10,747 nucleotides of DNA from Chloroflexota bacterium (GCA_016190585.1 JACPQH010000032.1:1-10747); one strand, 5' to 3'. Counted from the stretch's first letter, positions 1-6,424 are shown. Numbers and translations are program-made. Notes: generated from the sequence alone by a model not told the origin.

Positions 1-675
1 ATCGAGCTGGGCATCCCCTTCTCCGATCCCCTGGCCGACGGCGCCACCATCCAGAAGGCCAGCTACCTGGCGCTCCAGCGCGGCGCGACACCGGAGCTGT
101 GCCTGGAGCTCGCCGGCCGGCTGTCGGGGAAGGTCGGCGCCCCGCTGGTCTTCATGACCTATTACAACCCGGTGCTCAACTTCGGCCCGGAACGCTTCTG
201 CCGGAGCTGCCGTGAAGCCGGCGTCCGCGGCCTCATCGTCCCCGACCTGCCCCCGGATGAGGGCGGCGAGCTGGAAAGCCTGACCCGGCGGCACGGCCTT
301 GACCTGGTCTACCTGCTCGCCCCGAACAGCTCCGAGGAACGCATCAAGCTCGTCGCGGCGCGGTCGCGCGGCTTCATCTACCTGGTATCGCTCACCGGCG
401 TCACCGGGGCGAGGGAGAGCCTGCCCCGGGAGCTTGAGGACTTCGTGCTGCGGGTACGGCGGCACGCCGGGCAGCCGCTCTGTGTCGGCTTCGGCATATC
501 GAGTACCGCCCAGGCCGCCAGGATAGCGCAGACCGCCGACGGCGTTATTGTCGGCAGCCGCTTCATCCAGCTTATCGAGGAGGACCCGAGCCTCACTGCG
601 CTCGGTAAATTTGTCGCCGCCCTGCGCCGCGCGGTGGACGGCAGGAAGGATGAACCGGGTGCCAATCCGCCTTAA
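1..675 (+). CDS. trpA: Tryptophan synthase alpha chain, 5' end cut by window
   Basis: The alpha subunit cleaves indole-3-glycerol phosphate to indole and glyceraldehyde-3-phosphate, the penultimate step of tryptophan synthesis, in the cytoplasm in complex with a beta subunit. The frame is open from base 1 to the TAA at 673-675, giving 224 visible residues. The family is about 265 long, so roughly 45-50 N-terminal residues lie outside the window. Visible signatures are ELGIPFSDPLADG at residues 2-14, which holds the catalytic Glu (residue 2) and Asp (residue 13) matching Glu49 and Asp60 of enteric TrpA. They also include the SLTGVTGAR loop and the phosphate-binding parts VGFGIS and GVIVGSRF near the C-terminus. 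No stop or frameshift interrupts it. It is followed after 25 bp by a trpB2-type gene on the same strand, so the two are probably cotranscribed. An ATG at 154 is internal to the gene and not the start. Confidence 0.97.
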   Translation: MELGIPFSDPLADGATIQKASYLALQRGATPELCLELAGRLSGKVGAPLVFMTYYNPVLNFGPERFCRSCREAGVRGLIVPDLPPDEGGELESLTRRHGLDLVYLLAPNSSEERIKLVAARSRGFIYLVSLTGVTGARESLPRELEDFVLRVRRHAGQPLCVGFGISSTAQAARIAQTADGVIVGSRFIQLIEEDPSLTALGKFVAALRRAVDGRKDEPGANPP

Positions 676-700
676 TAGGTTTGTATAAAGGAGGAGAATC

Positions 701-2071
701 ATGGAAAAAAGGACCAAGTTCGTTCTCGACGAAAAGGACATGCCTACCGCCTGGTACAATGTCCTGCCTGACCTGCCCGAGCCGCTGCCGCCGGTGCTGC
801 ACCCGGGCACGGGCAAACCGGTAACCCCGAACGACCTGTCCCGCCTGTTCCCCATGGCGCTCATCATGCAGGAGTTCAGCCCGGAAAGCCAGGTCGAGAT
901 CCCGGAGGAGGTGCGGGACATCTACCGGCTGTGGCGGCCGACGACCCTGTACCGGGCGCACCGGCTGGAGAAGGCGCTGGACACCCCGGCCCACATCTAC
1001 TACAAGTACGAGGGCACCAGCCCCCCTGGCAGCCATAAGCCTAACACCGCTATCGCCCAGGCCTACTACAACAAGCAAGAGGGCGTCCAGCGGATCGCCA
1101 CCGAGACCGGGGCGGGGCAGTGGGGCAGCTCACTGGCCTTTGCCTGCATGCTCTTCGGCATCGAGCTAAAGGTATACATGGTCGGCGTGAGCTACCGGCA
1201 GAAGCCCTACCGCCGCATGATGATGGAGACCTGGGGCGCCAAGTGCGTGCCGAGTCCCAGCCCGGACACCAAGGCGGGACGCGCCGCCCTGGAAGCCGAC
1301 CCGGACTGCCCCGGCAGCCTGGGACTGGCTATCTCCGAGGCGGTCGAGGACGCGGTCACCCACGACAACACCCACTACTCGCTGGGCAGCGTGCTCAACC
1401 ACGTCCTGCTGCACCAGACCATTATCGGCCTCGAGGCCAGGAAGCAGATGGAGATGGCGGACGCCTACCCGGACATCATCGTCGGCTGCGTCGGCGGCGG
1501 CTCCAACTTCGGCGGCATGTTCCTGCCCTTCGTCAAAGACAAGATCTCCGGCAAAAAGCCTGACCTGCGCATCATCAACGTCGAGCCGTCAAGCTGCCCG
1601 ACCCTGACCAAGGGCCTTTACGCCTATGACTTCGGCGATGTTGCCGGCATGACCCCGCTGCTGAAGATGCACACCCTGGGCCACACCTTCATGCCGCCCC
1701 CGGTACACGCCGGCGGCCTGCGCTATCACGGCATGGCGCCCATCATCTGCCACCTGCACAAGCTGGGGCTGGTCGAGGCCAGGGCGGTGCCGCAGCTCGC
1801 CACCTTCGAGGCCGGCATCCAGTTCGCCCGCACCGAGGGCATTATCAGCGCCCCGGAGACCAACCATGCCATCAGGGTAACGATAGACGAGGCCCTGAAG
1901 TGCCGCGAGTCCGGCGAGGCCAAGAACATCCTGCTGGCGCACAGCGGGCACGGCCACTTCGATATGGCGGCCTACGAGAGCTACCTCTCCGGCAAGCTGA
2001 CCGACTACGACTATCCGGTCGAGAAGGTTCAGGAAGCCTTGCACTCGCTGCCGTCAGTGCCCGCGGCCTAG
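701..2071 (+). CDS. trpB: Tryptophan synthase beta chain, long TrpB2-type, PLP-dependent
   Basis: This 456-residue enzyme of PLP fold-type II should condense indole with serine (or phosphoserine) to give tryptophan. It belongs to the long TrpB2 group rather than the ordinary TrpB1 of about 400 residues. The evidence is the N-terminal extension with WYNVLPDLP and LHPGTGKPV (residues 18-40), the PLP lysine in GSHKPN (Lys113; TrpB1 usually reads HKIN), [10 protein letters not shown] with the catalytic Glu136 (TrpB1: ETGAGQHG), the phosphate-cup GGGSN (266-269) and HSGHGHFD near residue 415. A strong Shine-Dalgarno (AAAGGAGGAG, 687-696) precedes the ATG. The spacing of 25 bp after trpA indicates one transcript. 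From the literature, some TrpB2 proteins act with TrpA and some archaeal ones use O-phosphoserine or salvage free indole. Which applies here cannot be told from sequence alone. The gene is complete, with stop TAG at 2069-2071. Confidence 0.95.
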   Translation: MEKRTKFVLDEKDMPTAWYNVLPDLPEPLPPVLHPGTGKPVTPNDLSRLFPMALIMQEFSPESQVEIPEEVRDIYRLWRPTTLYRAHRLEKALDTPAHIYYKYEGTSPPGSHKPNTAIAQAYYNKQEGVQRIATETGAGQWGSSLAFACMLFGIELKVYMVGVSYRQKPYRRMMMETWGAKCVPSPSPDTKAGRAALEADPDCPGSLGLAISEAVEDAVTHDNTHYSLGSVLNHVLLHQTIIGLEARKQMEMADAYPDIIVGCVGGGSNFGGMFLPFVKDKISGKKPDLRIINVEPSSCPTLTKGLYAYDFGDVAGMTPLLKMHTLGHTFMPPPVHAGGLRYHGMAPIICHLHKLGLVEARAVPQLATFEAGIQFARTEGIISAPETNHAIRVTIDEALKCRESGEAKNILLAHSGHGHFDMAAYESYLSGKLTDYDYPVEKVQEALHSLPSVPAA

Positions 2072-2146
2072 TCCGGGCAGGACAGCGGCTAAGATAACGT
2101 TGCTACGAACAGACGTTCCGCGCTATCTGCCAAGCCCATCCCCCTA

Positions 2147-2169
2147 CCCCCTTCCCTCAGGGAAGGGGG
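2147..2169. repeat. Perfect 10-bp-stem hairpin after trpB2
   Basis: CCCCCTTCCC at 2147-2156 pairs perfectly with GGGAAGGGGG at 2160-2169 around a three-base loop. It lies 76 bp past the trpB2 stop. No T-run follows, so it could be a REP-like repeat, a transcript 3'-end stabiliser or a weak terminator. Confidence 0.6.
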
Positions 2170-2179
2170 GGCAAGTATT

Positions 2180-2205
2180 AGAGAGGGGCAAAAAAGCCCC
2201 TCTCT
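2180..2205. repeat. A6-loop hairpin, copy 1 of 2
   Basis: AGAGAGGGGC (2180-2189), six A (2190-2195), then GCCCCTCTCT (2196-2205): a perfect 10-bp stem. The same 26 bases in the same orientation recur 199 bp downstream. Confidence 0.75.
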
Positions 2206-2210
2206 AAAAT

Positions 2211-2258
2211 CTCCTCCACCTCGCCTGCCAGGAGAGGGGGGTCAAGGGGGTGAGGTGG
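2211..2258. repeat. Imperfect palindrome with CCACCTC / GAGGTGG arms
   Basis: CCACCTC at 2216-2222 is the reverse complement of GAGGTGG at 2252-2258, and a second pair, CTCCT (2211-2215) and AGGAG (2230-2234), is nested in the region. The interior is a G-rich run. It looks like a degenerate intergenic repeat placed between the two A6-loop hairpins. Confidence 0.45.
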
Positions 2259-2269
2259 AAAGGCATGCC

Positions 2270-2345
2270 CATTCCGGGGAAGTGTAGCGACGAGGAATCC
2301 GTCCCCAATCCGGTAGGTACGGATTCCCCACCGCGCTTCGGAATG
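2270..2345. repeat. 76-bp inverted-repeat element
   Basis: The ends are CATTCCG (2270-2276) and its complement CGGAATG (2339-2345). Inside, GGAATCCGT (2294-2302) pairs perfectly with ACGGATTCC (2319-2327) around a 16-base loop, with partial pairing between. The 13-mer at 2292-2304 recurs inverted at 3516-3528. A miniature palindromic repeat family (REP or MITE-like) without coding capacity is the best reading. Confidence 0.6.
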
Positions 2346-2377
2346 GCAGTAACGAAAGTGTCGGGTGCGCCGCACCA

Positions 2378-2405
2378 GAGAGAGGGGCAAAAAAGCCCCT
2401 CTCTC
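2378..2405. repeat. A6-loop hairpin, copy 2 of 2
   Basis: GAGAGAGGGGC (2378-2388), six A (2389-2394), GCCCCTCTCTC (2395-2405): an 11-bp perfect stem containing the same 26-base core as 2180-2205. It ends 13 bp before the cupin stop codon, so it lies in the 3' end of the cupin transcript, where it may act as a stabilising or terminating hairpin. Confidence 0.75.
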
Positions 2406-2418
2406 CATTAGACCTGGC

Positions 2419-3096
2419 CTAAAGCGTCATTTTCAAGAAACGCGGCTCGCACGGCGATTTTACCTCGACGATGCGCGGCGTGCCGGCGGCGCCGTAATGC
2501 CCCGAGTGCGGCGCGTTGGACAGGTTGACCACGGCCTCGCCCGCGCGCACGGTGCGCCCGTCATCGTACTCCACCTGTCCCTGGAGAACGTAGACTATCT
2601 CCTTCTCGGGGTGGCCGGTGTGATCGGTAAAAACGCTGCCGGGCTGGCGCTCCTTGCGCAGGATGGACATGTTCCGCGTCGCCGCCATCAGCTTGAAAGC
2701 AGCGCCGGTATCATCGCGTATCGTCTCCATTTCATCGGGCTTGATGACCCGCTTCATGATTCCAGGATCAAGCTTCGAGCGTACCGGCGGCAGGCAGCGG
2801 ATGACCGCCAGCTTGCCCGAGTAGCTGCCCGAGTGATAAGCCTCCGGGATGATGAACAGCGCCTCGCCCGCCCGCACCACCGGCCCGTCCCGGTACTCCA
2901 CCTTGCCCTCGAGCACCAGGACAAACTCTTCCTCGGGGTGTCCGGACGCCGAGAACCTCACCTCGCGCTGGCTCTCGAGAATGTAGAGAGAAAGGTTTTC
3001 GACCTTCACCAGCAGCTTGCCCATGACGCCGGACGGAGATAGGGCATGGGGCTTCAGGCCTTCCAGCGTAAAGACCCTGGTCATCATGTCCTCCAT
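2419..3096 (-). CDS. Two-domain cupin (bicupin) protein
   Basis: A cytoplasmic protein of about 225 residues made of two tandem cupin beta-barrels. Domain 1 has GHPEEEFVLVLEGKVEY (from residue 52) and PEAYHSG (84-90). Domain 2 has GHPEKEIVYVLQGQVEY (from 161) and SNAPHSG (193-199). Each domain keeps a plausible metal set, His53/Glu57/His88 and His162/Glu166/His197, although the first His of the classical HxH motif is not in place. No signal peptide or membrane segment is seen. The start chosen is the ATG ending at 3096, preceded by AAGGAGG (3103-3109). The in-frame ATG at 3111 lies upstream of that Shine-Dalgarno and would add five residues. A TGnTATAAT promoter is just upstream. Cupins of this type may be dioxygenases, isomerases or ligand-binding proteins. 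The substrate cannot be inferred and the gene stands alone. Confidence 0.88.
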   Translation of the reverse strand: MEDMMTRVFTLEGLKPHALSPSGVMGKLLVKVENLSLYILESQREVRFSASGHPEEEFVLVLEGKVEYRDGPVVRAGEALFIIPEAYHSGSYSGKLAVIRCLPPVRSKLDPGIMKRVIKPDEMETIRDDTGAAFKLMAATRNMSILRKERQPGSVFTDHTGHPEKEIVYVLQGQVEYDDGRTVRAGEAVVNLSNAPHSGHYGAAGTPRIVEVKSPCEPRFLKMTL

Positions 3097-3131
3097 GTCA
3101 ACCTCCTTCATGTCTATCAGGAAACAGGCGT

Positions 3132-3140
3132 ATTATAGCA
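3132..3140 (-). promoter_or_regulatory. Extended -10 promoter for the cupin gene
   Basis: On the minus strand the bases read TGCTATAAT, a perfect TATAAT (3132-3137) with the extended TG one base upstream (3139-3140). There is no good -35 box at 16-18 bp, as expected for an extended -10 promoter. Transcription would begin near 3125, leaving about 29 bases to the ATG at 3096, which fits the Shine-Dalgarno at 3103-3109. Confidence 0.65.
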
Positions 3141-3163
3141 CACTACGGGCGCGAAAAGCGGTA

Positions 3164-3209
3164 TTAACCGGCGGGCCTGCCTTGCGCCGCTTGTGTACGG
3201 CAGGGTTAA
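3164..3209. promoter_or_regulatory. Split inverted repeat in the divergent promoter region (possible operator)
   Basis: TTAACC (3164-3169) and CCTGCC (3176-3181) together mirror the right arm GGCAGGGTTAA (3199-3209), with a six-base interruption in the left arm. The right arm lies inside the spacer of the plus-strand promoter (-35 at 3191, -10 at 3214), a usual place for a repressor site. No regulator gene is adjacent, so this is a weak candidate. Confidence 0.3.
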
Positions 3210-3219
3210 CAGGTATAAT
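3191..3219 (+). promoter_or_regulatory. Sigma70-type promoter for the small membrane protein
   Basis: TTGTGT (3191-3196), a 17-bp spacer, then a perfect TATAAT (3214-3219). The -35 box matches consensus at three of six positions. The predicted start near 3226 leaves a leader of only about 14 bases before the ATG at 3240. It diverges from the cupin promoter, with 76 bp between the two -10 boxes. Confidence 0.6.
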
Positions 3220-3239
3220 GCCTGTTTGCTGGACAGCGG

Positions 3240-3449
3240 ATGGAAACGGAGTGGATTTTACGGCTGGCGCTCTTCGGGCTGGTGCACTGGGTACTGGCCG
3301 GGCTCATGCTTTCCGACCTGGCGCACCGGGAAAGGGTGGCCGGCGGCCGCAAGTGGCCCTGGGCGCTCGCCATAATCTTCGTGGCCTGCTTCGGCTCGCT
3401 GGTCTATCTCGTCTTCCACCCGCAGGTATTCGGCTCCCGGGACAGGTAG
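3240..3449 (+). CDS. Small two-helix membrane protein, PLDc_N-like
   Basis: A 69-residue protein with two hydrophobic helices, roughly residues 6-26 and 41-60. They are joined by a short polar loop with the pattern DLAHRERVAGGRKWPWAL, and a few charged residues end the chain. This matches the PLDc_N family (the membrane anchor found at the N-terminus of cardiolipin synthases, also common as stand-alone proteins of 60-75 residues); here no catalytic HKD domain follows. The function of the stand-alone form is unknown, and it should sit in the cytoplasmic membrane. The ATG at 3240 is supported by the promoter at 3191-3219. There is only a weak Shine-Dalgarno (GGA at 3231-3233) in a very short leader. 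It is transcribed alone and divergently from the cupin gene. Confidence 0.8.
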   Translation: METEWILRLALFGLVHWVLAGLMLSDLAHRERVAGGRKWPWALAIIFVACFGSLVYLVFHPQVFGSRDR

Positions 3450-3540
3450 CGCGGCGCATCTAGCGCCTCGTTATTCTCATCCGGAACGCAGTGCGGCTTG
3501 CGACTATTCGGTTGTGGACGGATTCCTCCGAAAATAGTTG

Positions 3541-3619
3541 TGTCATCCTGAGGATACGAAGTACCTGAAAGGTCCGTATTCCCGGTATCCGACGGATGCT
3601 TCGCTACCTCAGCATGACA
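3541..3619. repeat. 79-bp inverted-repeat element
   Basis: The left arm 3541-3561 begins TGTCATCCTGAGG. The reverse complement of the right arm 3599-3619 begins TGTCATGCTGAGG, and both end in CGAAG, matching at about 17 of 21 positions. The centre is about 37 bp and non-coding. Arms of this TGTCAT-CTGAGG style are typical of short mobile-like palindromic repeats in bacterial gaps. Confidence 0.65.
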
Positions 3620-3627
3620 TTTTTCAG

Positions 3628-3649
3628 ACGGCCTTTAAACGGCCTTTAA
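3628..3649. repeat. Tandem 11-bp direct repeat
   Basis: ACGGCCTTTAA occurs twice without spacing (3628-3638, 3639-3649), just beyond the right end of the 3541-3619 palindrome. It may be slippage or a trace of insertion. Confidence 0.6.
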
Positions 3650-3703
3650 GGGAGATGGGTTTGCATGCCATGAAGCATAAAAATATTCACCTTTTCCGTC
3701 GTT

Positions 3704-3717
3704 CCGGCGGAAGCCGG
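3704..3717. repeat. REP-like hairpin near the 3' end of the RNase gene
   Basis: CCGGC (3704-3708), GGAA loop, GCCGG (3713-3717), placed 22 bp past the RNase stop. A T-rich patch (ATATTTTTA on the minus strand, around 3677-3685) follows only after some distance, so a terminator role is possible but weak. Confidence 0.4.
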
Positions 3718-3739
3718 TAGGGTTAAGAAGCGACCGGGG

Positions 3740-5146
3740 CTAGTCCAGCCAGGTAACCGTGCCGTTCTCGGGCACGGAGATCGCCCAATCGGTCTTCTCG
3801 CGGATGTAAGCGCCGAAGTTCTGGGCTGACTTCGCCTCGCCGTGAGTCACAAAGACCCGGCGCGGCGGCCGGCTCAGCCCCGAGAGCCAGCGGTAAAGCT
3901 CGTCACGGTCGGCGTGGGCCGAGAAACCGTGTATCTGGGCGACCCTGGCCCTGACGGGGTATTCCTGGCCCAGTATCCTGACCCTCCGGGCGCCGTCCAC
4001 GATCTGCCGGCCGAGCGTGCTGATGGCCTGGTAGCCGACAAACAGGACGGTGCTCTCGGGCCTGGTGATATTGGTCACCAGGTGGTGCTTGATGCGGCCG
4101 CCGGTGCACATGCCCGAGCCGGCAATCACCATTATCGTGCCCTTGATGTGGTTTATCGCCTTGGACTCATCCACCGATTCCACCATCTTGAGACCGGGAA
4201 AAGCGAAGGGCGACTTTTTCCGGCGGAAGAGCCGGGCCATCGCCTTGTCCAGCATCTCGGGGTATCGCTCGAACACCCTGGTGATGCTCACCGCCATCGG
4301 GCTGTCCAGGAAGACCATGATATGCGGGATGAGGTCCTCCGCCAGCAGCTCGTTAAGGTAATAGAGTATCTCCTGCGCGCGCTCCAGGGCGAAGCTCGGC
4401 ACGATGATGTTGCCCCCTTCCCGGGCCGTCGCGTTGATGACATCGGCCAGGCTTCTCTTGATGTCCAGCACCGACTCGTGCAGGCGGTCGCCGTAGGTCG
4501 ACTCAATCAGCACGTAGTCCAGCGTGTCGAAAAGGTGCGGGTCGTTCAGGACGGGGTTGGTATACCGGCCGACGTCGCCCGAGAAGAGTATCGTCCGGGA
4601 CTGGTTGCCGTCCTTCACCCTGACCTTTATCATGGAGGAGCCCAGCACGTGCCCGGCGTCGTAGAAGGTCGCCTCGACATCGCCGCTGATGGTGACCGCC
4701 TGCCCGTAGTCCACCGGGCTGAACAGGGGAGAGCAATCCCGGGCGTCATCAACCGTGTACAGGGGTACCTCGGGGTGCGGCCCGCGGCGGCCTTCGCGCT
4801 CGTGCCGCTTCTTCTTGAAAGCAGCGTCCTCTTCCTGCAGCCTGGCCGAGTCCAGCAGGATTATCTCGGCGATCTCCGAGGTGGCGCCGGTGCAGTATAT
4901 CCGGTTCCGAAAACCGTCATGCACCAGCCGGGGCAGCCAGCCGCAGTGGTCGACATGGGCGTGCGTCAGCAGCACCGCGTTTAGGCTCCGCGGGGCCACC
5001 GGGAAGGGCTCCCAGTTGCGGCCGAGGTAGTGCCTCTCCTGGTAAAGCCCGCAGTCCACCAGCACCCGGGTGCTCCCGGTCTCGAGGAGGTACCGCGAGC
5101 CGGTCACGTTGCCGGACGCCCCGAGAAAGGTCAGCTTGATTTCCAC
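3740..5146 (-). CDS. Beta-CASP metallo-beta-lactamase-fold RNase (CPSF73-like)
   Basis: A 468-residue cytoplasmic zinc-dependent RNA-processing nuclease of the beta-CASP group. The metal motifs appear in order: Asp31 in LVDCGLYQ, THAHVDHCG (His62/His64/Asp66/His67), His166 in DAGHVLGSS and Asp191 in FSGDVGR. The beta-CASP motifs follow: ESTYGDR (Glu215), GFSAHAD (His411) and VTHGEA (His435). All are intact, so it should be active. The start is probably the GTG at 5146, with GGAGG at 5151-5155. It gives the family-typical N-terminus (V/M)EIKLTFLGA. A GTG at 5176 would add ten residues but its GGAGG touches the start. The start overlaps the end of the MFS gene by 16 bp, which suggests translational coupling. 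There is no N-terminal KH domain as in archaeal homologues. The exact RNA target is unknown. Confidence 0.93.
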   Translation of the reverse strand: MEIKLTFLGASGNVTGSRYLLETGSTRVLVDCGLYQERHYLGRNWEPFPVAPRSLNAVLLTHAHVDHCGWLPRLVHDGFRNRIYCTGATSEIAEIILLDSARLQEEDAAFKKKRHEREGRRGPHPEVPLYTVDDARDCSPLFSPVDYGQAVTISGDVEATFYDAGHVLGSSMIKVRVKDGNQSRTILFSGDVGRYTNPVLNDPHLFDTLDYVLIESTYGDRLHESVLDIKRSLADVINATAREGGNIIVPSFALERAQEILYYLNELLAEDLIPHIMVFLDSPMAVSITRVFERYPEMLDKAMARLFRRKKSPFAFPGLKMVESVDESKAINHIKGTIMVIAGSGMCTGGRIKHHLVTNITRPESTVLFVGYQAISTLGRQIVDGARRVRILGQEYPVRARVAQIHGFSAHADRDELYRWLSGLSRPPRRVFVTHGEAKSAQNFGAYIREKTDWAISVPENGTVTWLD

Positions 5147-6399
5147 TCTGCCTCCAGCCGGTCGGCGCGGGACCACCTCCTGAGCAGCACCGCCAGGACA
5201 AACGCGGCCAGGCCGACGAGCGCCGATATCATCAGGGCTATCGCGTAGCTGTTGGATACATCAAAAATCTTGCCCGCCGCCCAGGCGCCCAGCGACCCCC
5301 CGGCGTGCGTGCCCGACTGGACCACGCCGACCAGCGCGGCCACCGCCCGCAGCCCGAAAAACTTGTCCACCAGGGCTGCCATCTGGGGCACCTCCCCGCC
5401 GTAGGCGAACCCGAAAAATATGGCGAAGACGTAGAACATCCACAGGCCGCGGGCGAAGGTGAGCCACGTGAGGGCGAAGAACAGCAGGAGACAGCAAAAA
5501 ATAAGGGCGTTGTTCGTGCCTATCCGGTCGGCGGAAGCCCCCATCACCAGGCGGCCGGTAATGCTGCCGATGCCGATGATGCTGACGAAGCTGACCGCGA
5601 CCAGCGTGGCGATGCCGATATCGGTCGCGTAGTTGACCAGGTGGACCAGGACGATCTGCACACAGAAGTTCATGCCCGCGAAAACGAGGAACAGCAGCCA
5701 CAGGAGCCGGCTGCGGAAGGCCTGGCGCATCTCGATGCCGGCGCCCGGGCGGCGTATTTGAGTTGACGTTATCGCCGCGTTGTACCGGCGGGACTGCTCC
5801 GGCGAAGGCAGCTTCAGGAGAAAGGCGGATACCGTCAGGACGAGCCAGATGCCGGCGGCGAAGATGATGTAGGTCGTCGGCCAGCCAAAGGCGTCTATCA
5901 GCGCCTGCGCCAGCGGGGGCATGATGAGGGTGCCGAGGCCGGTACCGGCGGCCACGATGCCTAGAGCCAGCCCCCGGTTGCGAGAGAACCAGCGGGCGGT
6001 GGTGCCGATGCTCACCGCGAAGGTGCCCGAGAGCCCGATGGAGGTAAACAGCCCGAACGTCAGGTAAATCTGCCAGAGCTCGCCTATCTGGCTGGTCAGC
6101 AGCAGGCCGACCGAGCCGGCCACGGCGTTCACCAGCATTATCTTCCGCGGGCCGGTACGGTCCGCCAGCCAGCCCATGCCGATGGCCGCGAAGCCCTGGA
6201 CGAGCATGTAGACCGAGTAGATGCCGGACACCGCCGCCCGGCTCCAATCGAAATCGGCGATGAGCGGCTTGAAAAAGACGCCGTAGGTGTACATCACCCC
6301 GGCGAGCACGGTCGTCAGGGTGCAGCCGACGGCGACGATGACCCAGCCGTAGTAAAAACCTGTGGCGGCCTGCTCATCCCTCCGGGCGCTACCTGCCAT
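5131..6399 (-). CDS. MFS transporter, oxalate/formate antiporter (OFA/monocarboxylate) type
   Basis: A 422-residue cytoplasmic-membrane carrier with about 12 hydrophobic helices. Family marks are FYYGWVIVAVG at residues 15-25, the MFS loop signature GWLADRTGPRK after the second helix (76-86), and RWFSRNRGLALGIVAAGTG (136-154), all typical of the OFA and monocarboxylate-transporter branches. The long central loop (about residues 197-225, LPSPEQSRRYN onward) separates the two six-helix halves. The ATG has AAGGA at 6405-6409, five bases upstream. The gene begins 25 bp after the flavoprotein stop and overlaps the RNase start. Uptake or exchange of a small organic acid is likely by family and fits the neighbouring acyl-CoA-type enzymes, but the substrate is not readable from the sequence. 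Confidence 0.92.
   Translation of the reverse strand: MAGSARRDEQAATGFYYGWVIVAVGCTLTTVLAGVMYTYGVFFKPLIADFDWSRAAVSGIYSVYMLVQGFAAIGMGWLADRTGPRKIMLVNAVAGSVGLLLTSQIGELWQIYLTFGLFTSIGLSGTFAVSIGTTARWFSRNRGLALGIVAAGTGLGTLIMPPLAQALIDAFGWPTTYIIFAAGIWLVLTVSAFLLKLPSPEQSRRYNAAITSTQIRRPGAGIEMRQAFRSRLLWLLFLVFAGMNFCVQIVLVHLVNYATDIGIATLVAVSFVSIIGIGSITGRLVMGASADRIGTNNALIFCCLLLFFALTWLTFARGLWMFYVFAIFFGFAYGGEVPQMAALVDKFFGLRAVAALVGVVQSGTHAGGSLGAWAAGKIFDVSNSYAIALMISALVGLAAFVLAVLLRRWSRADRLEAEWKSS
5151..5155 (-). promoter_or_regulatory. Shine-Dalgarno deciding the GTG start of the RNase gene
   Basis: GGAGG on the minus strand lies four bases before the GTG at 5144-5146 and inside the last codons of the MFS gene. It supports the shorter RNase start. 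Confidence 0.6.
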
Positions 6400-6424
6400 G
6401 CTTTTCCTTGCCGCTCAAATCCGC

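Larger units (their letters stand above)
2072..2418. other. Gene-free convergent gap filled with palindromic repeats
   Basis: The 347 bp between the converging trpB2 and cupin genes show no credible gene. From 2147 onward almost the whole stretch is palindromic: a perfect hairpin (2147-2169), two copies of an A6-loop hairpin (2180-2205 and 2378-2405), a diffuse palindrome (2211-2258) and a longer inverted repeat (2270-2345). None is followed by a clear T-run on either strand, so none is a classical rho-independent terminator, although the hairpins may still help end the two opposing transcripts. Bases 2072-2146 show nothing recognisable. Confidence 0.7.
3450..3739. other. Gene-free gap with palindromic repeats
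   Basis: These 290 bp lie between the ends of the PLDc_N-like gene (plus) and the RNase gene (minus). The stretch holds the inverted-repeat element 3541-3619, a tandem 11-bp repeat 3628-3649 and a REP-like hairpin 3704-3717. A short open frame at 3538-3720 runs through the repeats and is not credible. No terminator with a T-run was found for either gene. Confidence 0.65.

Noticed and set aside
2190..2205. Classical rho-independent terminator for trpB2
   Set aside because: The hairpin's A-run is in the loop and no T-run follows the stem on either strand.
2178..2408. Open frame of 76 codons on the minus strand
   Set aside because: It lies wholly in the palindromic repeats, begins and ends within the two A6-loop hairpins, and has no ribosome site; its sequence is translated repeat.
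2139..2410. CRISPR array
   Set aside because: The repeated units are palindromes of different kinds with only one unit duplicated once; there is no regular repeat-spacer pattern and no cas gene.
2365..3042. Open frame of 225 codons on the plus strand
   Set aside because: It runs antisense to the bicupin gene, which has clear domains, promoter and ribosome site; composition is Arg/Leu/Ala-rich as expected of a GC-rich shadow.
3538..3720. Open frame of 60 codons on the plus strand
   Set aside because: It spans the inverted repeat and tandem repeat, with no family resemblance or ribosome site.
3842..4984. Open frame of 380 codons antisense to the RNase gene
   Set aside because: Long open frames opposite real genes are expected in GC-rich DNA; the minus strand encodes intact beta-CASP motifs and this frame shows no fold or motif.
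5261..6247. Open frame of 328 codons in another minus-strand frame within the MFS gene
   Set aside because: It is a frame-shifted shadow of the MFS gene, without hydrophobic helices.
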